A stretch of DNA of 64,000 nt from JADLHS01 sp020848635 (lineage in GTDB: Bacteria; Verrucomicrobiota; Verrucomicrobiia; Limisphaerales; JADLHS01). The number at the start of each line of letters is the position of its first letter. Position 1 is the stretch's first letter. This document shows positions 17,617-26,879 of this stretch, piece after piece. Below the pieces are notes generated by a model. The model saw only the letters and a program-made list of their open reading frames with translations. It did no database searches and was not told the origin of the DNA. Made by a program: the position numbers and the translations under genes. The stretch is taken from the NCBI GenBank assembly GCA_037044975.1, contig JBAOIL010000005.1:186001-250000 (forward strand). Direction: 5' to 3'.

Positions 17617-18678
17617 CTAGCCTGCCAGCCAACGATCCCTGTGTTGAAGCACGAACTCGTCATCGCTTAAGTGCGGGTAGGCGCGGTACACGCGGTCAAT
17701 TTCCTCGCGCTGGCCGGGGCTGAGGGTTTCCCTCGGGTCCAGACACCAGCCACCTTCGAGCAGACCCTGACGGTGCAGGATTTCGTGCAGGCCCGCAATG
17801 CAACCGGCATAGTTGTTTGCCGCATCGAAGAATGCAGCGTTGCAATCCGTGACCTCCCCGGCTCGGCGCAGCAGTTCCGACGGAATTGGTTCCCTGCTGA
17901 CCGCCAGGCGACGACATTCGCGGTACAAAGCAACGGCGCATTGGGTCCACACCGCCCAATGACCGAGCAGGCCGCCCACAATGCGACGCTCAACATATTT
18001 GTCACCGGCGCGAAAGTGAAAGGGCGTGAGCAGATCAAGAACGATGTTGTCGTCGTTGCCCGTGTAAAGCGCGATGTCGTCGCAACCGACCTCCGCCACG
18101 GCGCGTATCACGTCGAGGGTTTGATAGCGATTAAATGGTGCGATCTTGATGGCGACGACGTTCGGGATTTCAGCAAAACGCCGCCAGAAGGAAAACGGCA
18201 ACGCGCAACCACCCACCGCCGGTTGCAGGTAGAAACCAAACACCGGGATGATTTCCGCCACGGCCCGGCAATGCAAAATGATTTCATCCTCGGTGGCCGT
18301 CCGCATCGCGCCGAGGCTGAGCAAGCCGGCGTGATAGCCCAGCTCACGGGCCAGCGTAGCCTCCGCCACTGCCTGTTTCGTTGGCCCGCAGATTCCAGCC
18401 ACGCCAATGGCGCTTCCCGTTGCATTTCCACCGCGCCGCAATTCCTCTGCGGCGAGTTCCAGCACCGGCCGGAACAAACCAACCTGCGGTTCGCGGATGG
18501 CGAACTGGGTGGTGTGGACGCCCACCGCCAATCCGCCCGCACCGGCGGCGAGGTAATAGCGAAGCAACGCGCGTTGCCGGCGCTCGTCGAAACGTCGTTG
18601 TGCGTTCAAGGCCAGCGGGCAGGCCGGAATGGCCAGCCCATCGCCGAGGCGCGCTCGCCATTGTTCAATACTTCCCAT
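17617..18678 (-). CDS. Dihydrodipicolinate synthase-family aldolase
   Basis: 353-residue TIM-barrel class I aldolase of the DapA/NanA superfamily. The Schiff-base lysine is Lys178 in NVVAIKIAPFNRYQ and the family tyrosine is Tyr150 in VFGFYLQPAVGG. AGAGGLAVGVHTTQFAIREP replaces the GTTGE loop of true DapA, so lysine biosynthesis is unlikely; cleavage or condensation of a 2-keto sugar acid is more probable. The ATG at 18678 lies inside the last codons of the upstream epimerase gene (14-base overlap), indicating a translationally coupled pair. A longer upstream start exists but would overlap that gene further. It faces the propeller gene with 50 bases between. Confidence 0.83.
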   Translation of the reverse strand: MGSIEQWRARLGDGLAIPACPLALNAQRRFDERRQRALLRYYLAAGAGGLAVGVHTTQFAIREPQVGLFRPVLELAAEELRRGGNATGSAIGVAGICGPTKQAVAEATLARELGYHAGLLSLGAMRTATEDEIILHCRAVAEIIPVFGFYLQPAVGGCALPFSFWRRFAEIPNVVAIKIAPFNRYQTLDVIRAVAEVGCDDIALYTGNDDNIVLDLLTPFHFRAGDKYVERRIVGGLLGHWAVWTQCAVALYRECRRLAVSREPIPSELLRRAGEVTDCNAAFFDAANNYAGCIAGLHEILHRQGLLEGGWCLDPRETLSPGQREEIDRVYRAYPHLSDDEFVLQHRDRWLAG

Positions 18679-19813
18679 CGCGCACCTCGAAGTGAGTGGG
18701 CCGACCCAGGTCGCGACCGCCATGCTTCACCCATTGCGCGGTCCAGTGGAGGATGGTTTCCATGGGGGTCGCCGTCGTATCGAGCGCGGTGCCAAGTTGG
18801 GCGGAATTGCCCAACAGGGCCGTCGTGGTCTCGCTGCCGGAAAAAACCGGGGGACGACCGAGAAGCTCGCCGAGCCGCGTCGCGATTTCCCGGACGGAAA
18901 AGACTTCGGGGCGGCACAGGTTGTAAACCCTCGCCGGGGCCGCCGTCAGCGGCAGCGCGCGGAGGATCAGGTCATTGGCGTCGCGCTGCCAGATGCAGTT
19001 GAAGGCGCCATTCGCCAGCGCAACCGGTTGGCCGGTGTGAACTTTGCGGGCAATGTCGGCGAGCACGCCGTAGCGTAATTCAACCGCGTAGAACAGCCGG
19101 AGCAGCGTGACAGGCGTGTGCTGGCGATGGGCATGATACTCGAAGATCCGCTCACGAGCGACCGCGGCATTCGCGTACTCGCCGAGCGGCGTGAGCGAAT
19201 CCGTTTCCACCGCGCCGCCGCGGCTCACCTCGCTCGGCGGATACACGTTGCCGGTGGAGAGCGCGACGATGCGGCTGCGCGGATAGCGTTCGCAGACGCG
19301 CGCCGGGACAAGCGTATTAATGGCCCAAGTAGCCGCGGGATTCTGAGCGGTACCGAACTTCAGGCCGACCAGGTAGATGATGTTGGCCGCGTCCGGCAAC
19401 CGGATAATCGCGTTCGCATCCAGCAGGTCGCTACTCGCCGTCTGCACGCCGCGCGCTTCGAGCCACTCGCGCGACGACGCGTTGCTAAACCGGCTCGCCG
19501 CTATCACTTCGAGCGGATGTCCAGCGGCCTCGGCGGCCCGGCGGGCGAGCACGGCCAGCGTTGGCCCCATCTTGCCGCCCGCGCCCAGGATGAGCAGCGG
19601 ACTGGAAATGGTTTTGATGGCCTCAATCAGTGCGGCGCTGGGGCGCGTTAAAATTTCCTCCAGCTCCGATTCGTTGCGGATGGTTGCGGGAAGCTCGGCC
19701 GAAGCCGTCGCGACGGTGGTGGGAACAAGTTGCTGCACGGCTTCGAGAAATACGCCATCGTGGTTGCGAGCGCAACCGTTCTGCGGTTGAACCCACATCC
19801 TCCGCGATACCAT
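18665..19813 (-). CDS. NAD-dependent epimerase/dehydratase family protein
   Basis: About 382 residues. After roughly 65 residues without a clear domain comes a Rossmann fold beginning LLILGAGGKMGPTLAVLARR. It continues as an extended SDR: DAANIIYLVGLKFGT, NTLVPARVCERYPRSRIVALSTGNVYP, and the sugar-binding half ILRALPLTAAPARVYNLC...VREIATRLGELLGR. The catalytic YxxxK of standard epimerases is not obvious, so the chemistry may differ. ATG 19813 was chosen; ATG 19798 is an alternative and a TTG further upstream is unlikely. It overlaps the DHDPS-like gene and is divergent from the sialate O-acetylesterase gene 64 bases away. I infer a sugar or sugar-acid pathway, substrate unknown. Confidence 0.75.
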   Translation of the reverse strand: MVSRRMWVQPQNGCARNHDGVFLEAVQQLVPTTVATASAELPATIRNESELEEILTRPSAALIEAIKTISSPLLILGAGGKMGPTLAVLARRAAEAAGHPLEVIAASRFSNASSREWLEARGVQTASSDLLDANAIIRLPDAANIIYLVGLKFGTAQNPAATWAINTLVPARVCERYPRSRIVALSTGNVYPPSEVSRGGAVETDSLTPLGEYANAAVARERIFEYHAHRQHTPVTLLRLFYAVELRYGVLADIARKVHTGQPVALANGAFNCIWQRDANDLILRALPLTAAPARVYNLCRPEVFSVREIATRLGELLGRPPVFSGSETTTALLGNSAQLGTALDTTATPMETILHWTAQWVKHGGRDLGRPTHFEVRDGKY

Positions 19814-19877
19814 TAGTAACGTTGGTTCAATCGGGTTTTTGATTGACCCAACCCGGTCCCTTGGCTGCAATAACCCT

Positions 19878-21417
19878 ATGATGCTAAAAAATCTTCACCG
19901 AATCTCCGTTGGCATTCTTTTCGCAACCCTGCCGTTGGCACTGCCCGCCGCCGTCAAACCCGCCCCGCTGTTCTCCGATAACATGGTTCTCCAAGCCGGC
20001 CAAACCGTGCCCGTCTGGGGTTGGGCTGACGATGGCGAAGTCGTTACCGTCAAGTTCCGCAACCAGACGGTCACCACCATCGCGCGAAACCTGGCGTGGC
20101 AACTCAAGCTCGGCAAGCTTAGGGCGGGCGGACCGGACGTCTTCACGATCAGCACCAAGTCCGAAACGGTCCAATTCACCAACGTCCTGGTCGGCGATGT
20201 GTGGGTGTGCAGCGGCCAGTCGAACATGGAATGGCCGCTGAGCCGGTCCTTTGAACCGGCTGCCGACATTGCTTCCGCGACCAATAGCGCAAATTCGCCT
20301 TTTCAATGTCCGGAAGAATCGCACAGATGCCCCCACCACGGTCGTCAAGGCCACGTGGGAACTCAGTTCGCCGCGGAGCGTCGAAGGTTTCTCCGCGGTG
20401 GGCTACTATTTTGGTCGCGACCTGCAGCAGGTGCGTCAGGTACCGGTCGGGTTGATCGGCACGTATTGGGGTGGCACCCCGGCCGAGGCCTGGATGAGCC
20501 GGGAGGCGTTCGAGATTAATCCGCGTTACGTTAGGGAAATTCTCGAACCGTCCGCCGCCGCCGACAAAACCTGGCGCCAGGCCACCGCCGCATTCGAAAA
20601 GGAAAAGGCCGAAGCCGCAACCGCCGGCACCAACTTCACCAAGCAAGCACCGGGGCGTCCGTGGGGCGGCAACAGCGAGCTATACAACGCCATGATTGCC
20701 CCGCTGATTCCCTACGCCATCAAGGGTGCGATCTGGTATCAGGGTGAATCCAACGCGGGTCGCGCCGAGCAGTATCGCACTTTGTTCCCCGACATGATTC
20801 GCTGCTGGCGGCGCGATTGGGGTCAAGGCGACTTCCCTTTCCTCGCCGTGCAAATCGCGCCGTGGGATCGGAACAAGAAGCGCCCGCTGGAGCAGATCAA
20901 CGTCCAACCGGTCGAGAGCGACTGGGCCGAATTGCGGGAGGCACAGTTGCTGGCCACGCAAGTGTTGCCCCAGGTCGGGATGGCCGTGATCACGGATGTG
21001 GGCGACAAGGACGACATCCATCCCACGAAAAAGGTGCCGGTGGGCGCACGCCTCGCGCTGGCGGCCCGGGCCATTGCCTATGGCGAGAAAACTGAATTCT
21101 CCGGGCCGATCTACCGCCGCCTGGCGATCAAGGGCAACCAGGCGATCCTGCATTTCGACCACGCGCGCAAAGGCCTCGAAGCGCGCGGCGGCGTGCTGCA
21201 GGGCTTCGCGATTTGCGGCGAGGATCGGAAGTTTGTGTGGGCCAAGGCGGAAATCGTCGGCGACACCGTGGTCGTCAGCAGTCCGGAAGTTCCTCATCCC
21301 GTCGCGGTTCGGTACGGCTGGGCGGATTTTCCGGAGGTGAACCTGTGGAACAAAGAAGGTTTGCCCGCGTCGCCCTTCCGCACGGACAGCTTCCCAATGA
21401 TCACCGCGCCGAAGTAA
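19878..21417 (+). CDS. Sialate O-acetylesterase-like SGNH hydrolase (one frameshift)
   Basis: Secreted esterase that removes O-acetyl groups from sialic acids or, in environmental bacteria, probably from plant polysaccharides. Signal peptide MMLKNLHRISVGILFATLPLALPAA. The family opening LFSDNMVLQAGQTVPVWGWA is followed by VCSGQSNMEWP with the catalytic Ser115. In the second half are YGGT-like GTYWGGTPAEAWMS, IWYQGESNAGRAEQY and the Asp/His pair in DKDDIHPTKK. The two halves lie in different frames. One surplus base near 20286 explains this: the text then reads ATN-AQIRLFNVRKN. It is probably intact in the organism. It is divergent from the epimerase/aldolase pair, so shared control is plausible. 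Confidence 0.86.
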
Positions 21418-21571
21418 GGCGCAATGCACAAGGGGTAATGGCGGCATTTGCCAACCCCCTTCGACCCTTTTCGGCGCTGGAGCAACCGGGAAGAATGGGT
21501 TGGGCTCAATTCCGGTACCGCCCGTCGCGGGCGCGGAGAGGGAGTATGCGGGCTGCCGTTCGCGCCCCGCT

Positions 21572-22537
21572 TCATTTCATCTCCAACAAACCGCGCGCCA
21601 CGCTTTCCGCGACGCGGACCACGGTCCCGTGCCGGTGGCCCGGCGGAAAGCTCATCTCCTTGGAGCAATCCTCCCAGTGCTTCAGGTCCTTGGAACGGAC
21701 TGCGCCGTAGTAATTCGGCTCGATGTAATGGTCGAAATAAACCAGGTATTCGTTTTGCATCTTGATCGCGGACGGGCCCTCCACCCAATCGCCCGTGAAC
21801 GGTTCAGACGGCGGGCCGAACGGCCCCTCCGGCTTGTCGGCGGTGGCGTAGCGCAGGTTCTTCTTCAGCGGATGCTTCCGCTCGTCCTTGAAGATGAGGT
21901 AGAACTTTCCCTCCGCCGCCAGCAGGGTGGCATCAATCACATTGAACCCCGGATCGAAGAAAAGCTTGGGCGGCGTGAACGTCTCGAAATCCTTCGTCGT
22001 GACGGCGTAAACGCGGTGGTTGTAGCCGCTATCGCCGGTCTGGTCCGTTTGGGCAAAGCGTCCCGGGATCGTGCTCGACCAGAAGACCAGCCAGCGCGCC
22101 GTCGGGCGGTCGTAGAAAATTTCCGGCGCCCAGAGGTTTCGGACGGTGGGTTCGTTTTCCATCAGCCGGATTGCGCGTTGCGGTGCCCAATGAATCAAGT
22201 CCTTTGAGGTCGCGTAGCCGATCACCGGTTCTTTGTCCGTCGTCCAGCCGCTGGTCCAAACCATGTGGAAGGTTCCGTCCGGGCCGGGGGCGAGACACGG
22301 ATCGCGCATCAGCCCGTAACCGATGTTTTCCGGCTTCAAGAACGGGCGGTCGCCTTTCAAGGCCCGCCAATGATAGCCGTTCGTACTGAGCGCCAGATGC
22401 AAACCATCTTCGCCATTGTCCCGAAAGGAGGTAAAGATGAAGTATTCCGCAGCGCCAGCACTGATCGCAGCGAGGTAAAAACCCAACGTGAGACTCCGGC
22501 GAACCCGCTGGCCAGGCCGAAACGTGCGATCGTTCAT
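21572..22537 (-). CDS. GH43-like glycosidase (arabinosidase/xylosidase fold)
   Basis: 321 residues with an N-terminal export signal (RRSLTLGFYLAAISAGAA). The five-bladed propeller of GH43 is suggested by the three acidic positions in order: Asp79 in LMRDPCLAP (base), Asp202 in NVIDATLL (pKa modulator) and Glu253 in DWVEGPSAI (acid). NLWAPEIFYD and KFYLIFKDER are further family signatures. Expected to act outside the cytoplasm on alpha-arabinofuranosides, beta-xylosides or galactans; the substrate cannot be told. It is transcribed toward the sialate esterase gene and may serve the same polysaccharide. Confidence 0.82.
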   Translation of the reverse strand: MNDRTFRPGQRVRRSLTLGFYLAAISAGAAEYFIFTSFRDNGEDGLHLALSTNGYHWRALKGDRPFLKPENIGYGLMRDPCLAPGPDGTFHMVWTSGWTTDKEPVIGYATSKDLIHWAPQRAIRLMENEPTVRNLWAPEIFYDRPTARWLVFWSSTIPGRFAQTDQTGDSGYNHRVYAVTTKDFETFTPPKLFFDPGFNVIDATLLAAEGKFYLIFKDERKHPLKKNLRYATADKPEGPFGPPSEPFTGDWVEGPSAIKMQNEYLVYFDHYIEPNYYGAVRSKDLKHWEDCSKEMSFPPGHRHGTVVRVAESVARGLLEMK

Positions 22538-22895
22538 AGCTTGTTTGATATTCGACGCCAGCGAATGGCCTGGTCAAGGCCGGTTTGGCCACCGGGATCG
22601 GGTCAGAAGCTTGTTGACGCGTTCCCTGCAACTCGCTGACCAAGGAAAGCCTGCGCGGCCATGGGCGCGCTTTCCGCAAGCGGTTCTTGATATTGACCAC
22701 CCTGAGTGCTTCCCGCCGTTCGCCCAAACCAATTTGCCGCAGTCAAATTACCAGCGCACCTGACTTCGGCGCTTCGCCATCTCCCGCGGTAACGCCGAGC
22801 CCGAGCACTTTGACGACAGGCGATCCTTTGTCCACCGCCGCTGGCAGGCTAATCCGGCTTGTCAAAACCGGCCTGTCCCTTACCTTTTTCACCGC
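22538..22895. other. Divergent intergenic region, no gene seen
   Basis: 358 bases between the GH43-like start and the lipoprotein start. Small open frames present have no recognisable features. Promoters for both flanking genes are expected here. Confidence 0.45.
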
Positions 22896-23678
22896 ATGAA
22901 ATACTCAGTCCAACATCTGCTCGTTCTCGTCGGCATCGCCGGCAGCCTGTGCGGCTGCGGGGAATCCAAGACCCCGCCGGCGGACGGCAACCCGGTCCCC
23001 CACCGGCCAGACCGTTGGTCGAGGCCACCGTCCCGGCCCCATCGGTCGTGCCCCCTGCCGCTCCAGTTAAACCCGTGGTTGAACCCGTTCCCCCAGCCAA
23101 ACCCGTGGTGGAGCCCCTTGCCCCGACCCCGACGGTCAAGACTGTCGTCACGGATCTTACCGCGCAATTCGCCCAAGCCGCGACCGCGCAAACGGACAAG
23201 TTGCTCGGCACCATCGGCGGTGATCTGGCCGGCAAGGTGAAATCGCTCACGCAAACCCTCGGTGGCCAACGACGCCCTCAAGTCGCAACTGGACGGCGCA
23301 TTGCAATCGCTCACGGACGGCAAAGACGCCACCGCCCTCAGTCAGGTTTTCCAGGTGGCACAGGCGGCCACCAACCTCACCCCGCAACAACAGCAACTGG
23401 CCAAGGAAGTGGGCAACCTCACCTCCGCCTTCGTGGTCCAGAAGAATTTCTCCGCGCTCGACGGCGCACAGGGCGACGTGGCCGGCGTTGTCAACGCCCT
23501 GCGCCAGGGCAACATCACCGCCGCCATTCCACCCCTCCAGAAGGTGGCCCAGAACGCCGGCATGACCCCTTCGCAGAAGCAGCTCATCACCTCACTGGCC
23601 GACCAGTACGCACCCGGCCTGAAAAAAGCCGCTGACACCCTCCAGCAAGGCCTTAAAAGCCTGCCGAGCCTGAGATAA
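22896..23678 (+). CDS. Pro-rich lipoprotein with helical C-terminal domain (two frameshifts)
   Basis: Starts MKYSVQHLLVLVGIAGSLCGCG, a signal peptide with a lipobox, so the mature protein is lipid-anchored. Across frames it continues with a Pro/Val-rich spacer (PVKPVVEPVPPAKPVVEPLAP), then an Ala/Gln-rich helical domain (TDLTAQFAQAATAQTDKLLG, ALKSQLDGALQSLTDGKDAT, GDVAGVVNALRQGNITAAIP) ending SLADQYAPGLKKAADTLQQG. Two single-base breaks, at a C5 run near 23000 and near 23263, must be corrected to join the parts. The function is unknown; proteins of this make-up are found in several Verrucomicrobiota and may be envelope structural factors. Confidence 0.65.
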
Positions 23679-23697
23679 GCAGTGTCCTCCGCATTAT

Positions 23698-23736
23698 CCG
23701 GGATTTAGTCCCGGCAGTCAGGTTCGTGGCTGCCGG
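23698..23736 (+). terminator. Tandem hairpins after the lipoprotein gene, possible terminator
   Basis: CCGGGA(TTTAG)TCCCGG at 23698-23714 and, overlapping it, CCGGCAG...CTGCCGG at 23711-23736. No continuous T tract follows, so this is a weak terminator at best; it may be an attenuating or mRNA-stabilising structure. Confidence 0.4.
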
Positions 23737-23804
23737 ACTATTCTTTGGCCGAAGCGCTTGTTTGAGCTGTATTTTCGGCATGAAACCGGCCAACGCTTGG
23801 AATC

Positions 23805-24965
23805 ATGAAACGACGCGACTTTCTTGCTTGTGCGGCGGTTATGCCTTGGGCGCTGCGGAGCGTCGCGGCAAACTCACCTGAGACAACGGCTGAAATATTG
23901 GCGGCCACGGTCCGGGATGGAGTTGCACCCGGGGCGGCTATCGTCACTTCGCGGCGAGGAAAGGCGATCTTGAAGCAGGCGGTCGGAACCTGCTGCCAGC
24001 TTGACAATCGGGAGGCCCGGCTTTCACTCGACACCCTTCATCCGCTCTATTCGTTTTCCAAATTGGTGACCGGCACAGTGGTCGCCATCACCAAGACGGA
24101 AGGCCGGCTCGACTACAGCGATCTCGTGTCAAAGCACATCCCGGAGTTCACCGGTGGCGGCAAGGACACGATCACCCTTCGCCATTGTCTCACCCATTCC
24201 GCGGGGCTGGCCAAAGTGGAATCCAAGGCCGTTCATGATGCTGCGGGTTGGAATCAGGCGCTGCAGAGTTTATGCGCGGCGACGGTGGAATGGGCACCCG
24301 GCACCCGGACGGCCTACCACGGATGGAGCGGGGCCTTCCTCGCGGCCGAGTGCGCGCGCCGGGTGAACGGTGGCCAACCATGGGCGGAACTGTGCCGGGC
24401 CCAACTCTTCATCCCCCTCGGAACGCAATCCCTTTCCTACGATTTGCCGGCGAACAACCTTGCCGTGGCGATTGTGCCGCAGCCGGACCCCACCAAGCCG
24501 TTGCCCAAAACGGCCGCGGCTGCGTTTGGCTACGCCGGGCAGCCGGGGGCGGGGTGCTTCGGCACGCTCGGTGACGCGCTCATACTTCTCAATTTCCACC
24601 TGCAAGGCGGCTTGTGGAATTCAAAGCGGCTGATCGCGCCCGCGGTTTTTCAGGAGATGCACACGGTGCAATTTGAAAAGGAAATCGCCGCTGCGCTGGC
24701 CGCGGGGAAAGCGCCGGCGCATGAGCCGTGGGGCCTTGGCCCGCTCCTGCGCGGGAACGGCCCGGCCAACGGGGGTCACCAATGGTTCGGCTTCGCAAAC
24801 CAGACCTCCGCCACCGTTTTCGGCCACGCCGGGATTGATACGCTTATCGGCGTCGGCGATCTGAAGCGCCAGGTGGCATTGGTCTTCGCCACGACCAACT
24901 CACCCAAGCCAGCGGATAGAACCATCCCGTTGCGCAACCAGATTACCGACTCGGTTTTCGGCTAG
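23805..24965 (+). CDS. Serine beta-lactamase-like hydrolase (class C / esterase type)
   Basis: 386 residues with an RR-containing N-terminus (MKRRDFLACAAVMPWALRSVAA), compatible with Tat or Sec export. Nucleophile motif SxxK is Ser83-Phe-Ser-Lys86 in LYSFSKLVTG. LRHCLTHSAGL is a classic feature of this family, Tyr171 in AYHGWSG is the likely second-motif tyrosine, and FGHAGIDTLIGV carries the H-x-G equivalent of KTG. This pattern fits the large family annotated beta-lactamase, D-aminopeptidase or esterase (EstB-like). True antibiotic resistance is unlikely. Its stop is 38 bases from the convergent PfkB kinase stop. Confidence 0.85.
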   Translation: MKRRDFLACAAVMPWALRSVAANSPETTAEILAATVRDGVAPGAAIVTSRRGKAILKQAVGTCCQLDNREARLSLDTLHPLYSFSKLVTGTVVAITKTEGRLDYSDLVSKHIPEFTGGGKDTITLRHCLTHSAGLAKVESKAVHDAAGWNQALQSLCAATVEWAPGTRTAYHGWSGAFLAAECARRVNGGQPWAELCRAQLFIPLGTQSLSYDLPANNLAVAIVPQPDPTKPLPKTAAAAFGYAGQPGAGCFGTLGDALILLNFHLQGGLWNSKRLIAPAVFQEMHTVQFEKEIAAALAAGKAPAHEPWGLGPLLRGNGPANGGHQWFGFANQTSATVFGHAGIDTLIGVGDLKRQVALVFATTNSPKPADRTIPLRNQITDSVFG

Positions 24966-25003
24966 CGTAGTGCGAAACGGGCTCTTGGTATTGCTTGCTC
25001 CGG

Positions 25004-26036
25004 CTATCCTCGAAGGTCGCCAAACCCCAGTTCCCGTAATTGAGCCACCGAGGCGCTGCCGGTCGTGCCGAGTTGATGCACCACGATGGACGCGGCCAGG
25101 TTTGCGAGTTCCATGGCTTCGCGCAACGTCGCTCCGGCCGCCAGCGCGGCGAGGAGATTGGCCGAGACTGAGTCGCCCGCCCCCACAATGTCAATCTCGC
25201 CGCGCACCGGCAGCGAAGGTGCGTGCTCCGATTTTCCGTCGGGCGAGGCGCCGACAATGCCCCGCTCCGCCAGGGTCACAAACACCGGGCGGCCATTCTG
25301 CCGGGCCAGGTCCGCGGCGACCGACGCGATGTCGCTGATGGCGGAGGAAGGCTGGGTGCCGGTGAGGGCCGCCAGTTCCGCGGCGTTCATCTTGAACAGG
25401 ACTGGCGGAAAGCCCCGCAGGCTGTGCCGGTTGTCCGCCAGGATCAATTGCTCCGGTTTGCGGCGCGCAATTCCGCCGAGGGTCGCCAGGACGCCGGTCG
25501 TCAACACGCCCGTCTCCGGTTCGTCCACCTGGCCCAGCAAAGCGAGGGCGTCCACCGCGTTGGCCGCCGCCGTAACGGCGGCACTCAAACGCCCGGCCAA
25601 GGCCGGCTGGCGTGGGCGTCCAGTTCTTCTGGTCGAATCGGTTCAACTCACGGGGCGACTTGCCGGGCTCGAGGATCAGCGGTTTGCAGTAGGTGAAAGT
25701 GTGCCGGTCGCTCGACTGGATGAAGTGATCCAGGCGCACACCGGGCTGCGCCGCCAGCGCGCGGCAAAGCTCGTAACCTTCGCCATCCTCGCCCGCGAAA
25801 CCCACGGGATAAAGCGTGCCGATGCCCAGCGCGATGAGATTGTTCAACACCGTGCCCGCGCCGCCCGGTTGGGCGCGAACGTTCGCCACGTTGTACACGG
25901 GCAGACCCGTTTCAATGGAAGTCTCCGCCCGGGCCGGGTCAATTTCCAGGTAGCGATCCAGACAGAAATCGCCAACCACCGCGACGCGCAGCCGGGAGTA
26001 TTGCGCCGTGATGGCTTCGAAACGGTCGGCGTCCAT
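25004..26036 (-). CDS. PfkB-family sugar kinase (one frameshift)
   Basis: Ribokinase-fold kinase related to the kinase half of HldE/RfaE. From ATG 26036: RVAVVGDFCLDRYLEID, the sugar-binding GGAGTVLNNLIALG (PfkB signature 1 region), and in the second half DIVGAGDSVSANLLAALAAGA with the catalytic Asp of GAGD (signature 2). The two halves are joined only by shifting the frame near 25600. There is no cytidylyltransferase-type domain, so it is not a full HldE. It stands 5 bases after the HAD gene in an operon with a SIS isomerase, suggesting a phosphorylated sugar, perhaps a heptose, as substrate. The start is chosen for spacing and family N-terminus. Confidence 0.8.
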
Positions 26037-26041
26037 GGCCG

Positions 26042-26878
26042 TCAGGATTGGAAAATGCGCTCGAGCAACGGGGCGGCGTCGCGATAATCGGGAATGACGA
26101 TGTCCGCGCCGACGCCGAGCAGGCGCTGCCGCTTCCATTCATCGAACCGGCCGGAGCCGTTGTTCGCCTCGTCGCTGGCCACCGCCACCGCCAGGCCGCC
26201 GACTTCTTTCGTGTTTTGGATCTCCACGTAGCCGTCGCCGAACGAGAGCAGTTGCGCGCCCGGAATCGAGTTCTCGCGCAGGATGCGTTCGATGACCATT
26301 TTCTTGGAGAAATTCTTGTAGTTATCCTGCGCACCGTAGATGTGCCGGCCAAAATAGGGGGTGAGGCCCAGCAACTCCGCCTCCGCCTTCACGAACTGTT
26401 CGTCGGTGCCGCTGGCCAGGTAAACGGTGAGATCGCGCTGCTTCAGCAATTCCAACAGCGCGCGCGTGCCAAAGACGGTCAGATCGTCCGGACGCAATTT
26501 GCCGCTCCGCAGCCCATCGGTGCGGTGGCGGATCCGCACTTCCAGCCGGCGCAGGTACTCGTGTTTATACCAGAGCGGCTCCTGCGGAGTGCCGCCACGT
26601 TCCGTGATGCGCTCAGCCAACTGCATCATCTGGTAGATCGTCTGCTTGCCGTTCAACCGCATGATGTCGTCGAGGCAGAGCTGGCGGCGGGCTTCGGGGG
26701 TTTCCCCCGGCAACGCGGGCAACATCTCGACGAACATCGGCACCATGACATCCGGCCAGCCCTCGCGAACGATCGAGAGCGTGCCGTCGAAATCAAACAG
26801 AACATGGCTGATTTGCGGGCGCGGCGCAAAGGCAGGCGTGAATTCCACCAGCCCGGTAAAAGCGTTGGCAGGCGTCAT
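26042..26878 (-). CDS. HAD-family phosphatase
   Basis: 278 residues with the HAD nucleophile motif DFDGTLS (Asp29, Asp31). Motif II is the serine/threonine in VYLASGTDEQF, followed by a lysine in FSKKMVIERIL and the acidic motif IV in LLSFGDGYVEIQNTK. The large helical cap (residues about 45-140, GETPEARRQLCLDDIM...) is longer than in GmhB, the dedicated heptose-bisphosphate phosphatase, which it does not resemble closely. ATG 26878 lies one base before the preceding SIS gene's stop codon ends, so the genes are coupled. It probably dephosphorylates a sugar phosphate; a role between isomerase and kinase is inferred from context only. Confidence 0.8.
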   Translation of the reverse strand: MTPANAFTGLVEFTPAFAPRPQISHVLFDFDGTLSIVREGWPDVMVPMFVEMLPALPGETPEARRQLCLDDIMRLNGKQTIYQMMQLAERITERGGTPQEPLWYKHEYLRRLEVRIRHRTDGLRSGKLRPDDLTVFGTRALLELLKQRDLTVYLASGTDEQFVKAEAELLGLTPYFGRHIYGAQDNYKNFSKKMVIERILRENSIPGAQLLSFGDGYVEIQNTKEVGGLAVAVASDEANNGSGRFDEWKRQRLLGVGADIVIPDYRDAAPLLERIFQS

Positions 26879-26879
26879 A

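Noticed and set aside
23805..24965. Beta-lactamase as antibiotic-resistance gene
   Set aside because: The SxxK/Y/HxG pattern is that of the wide esterase/peptidase family; nothing indicates a resistance function.
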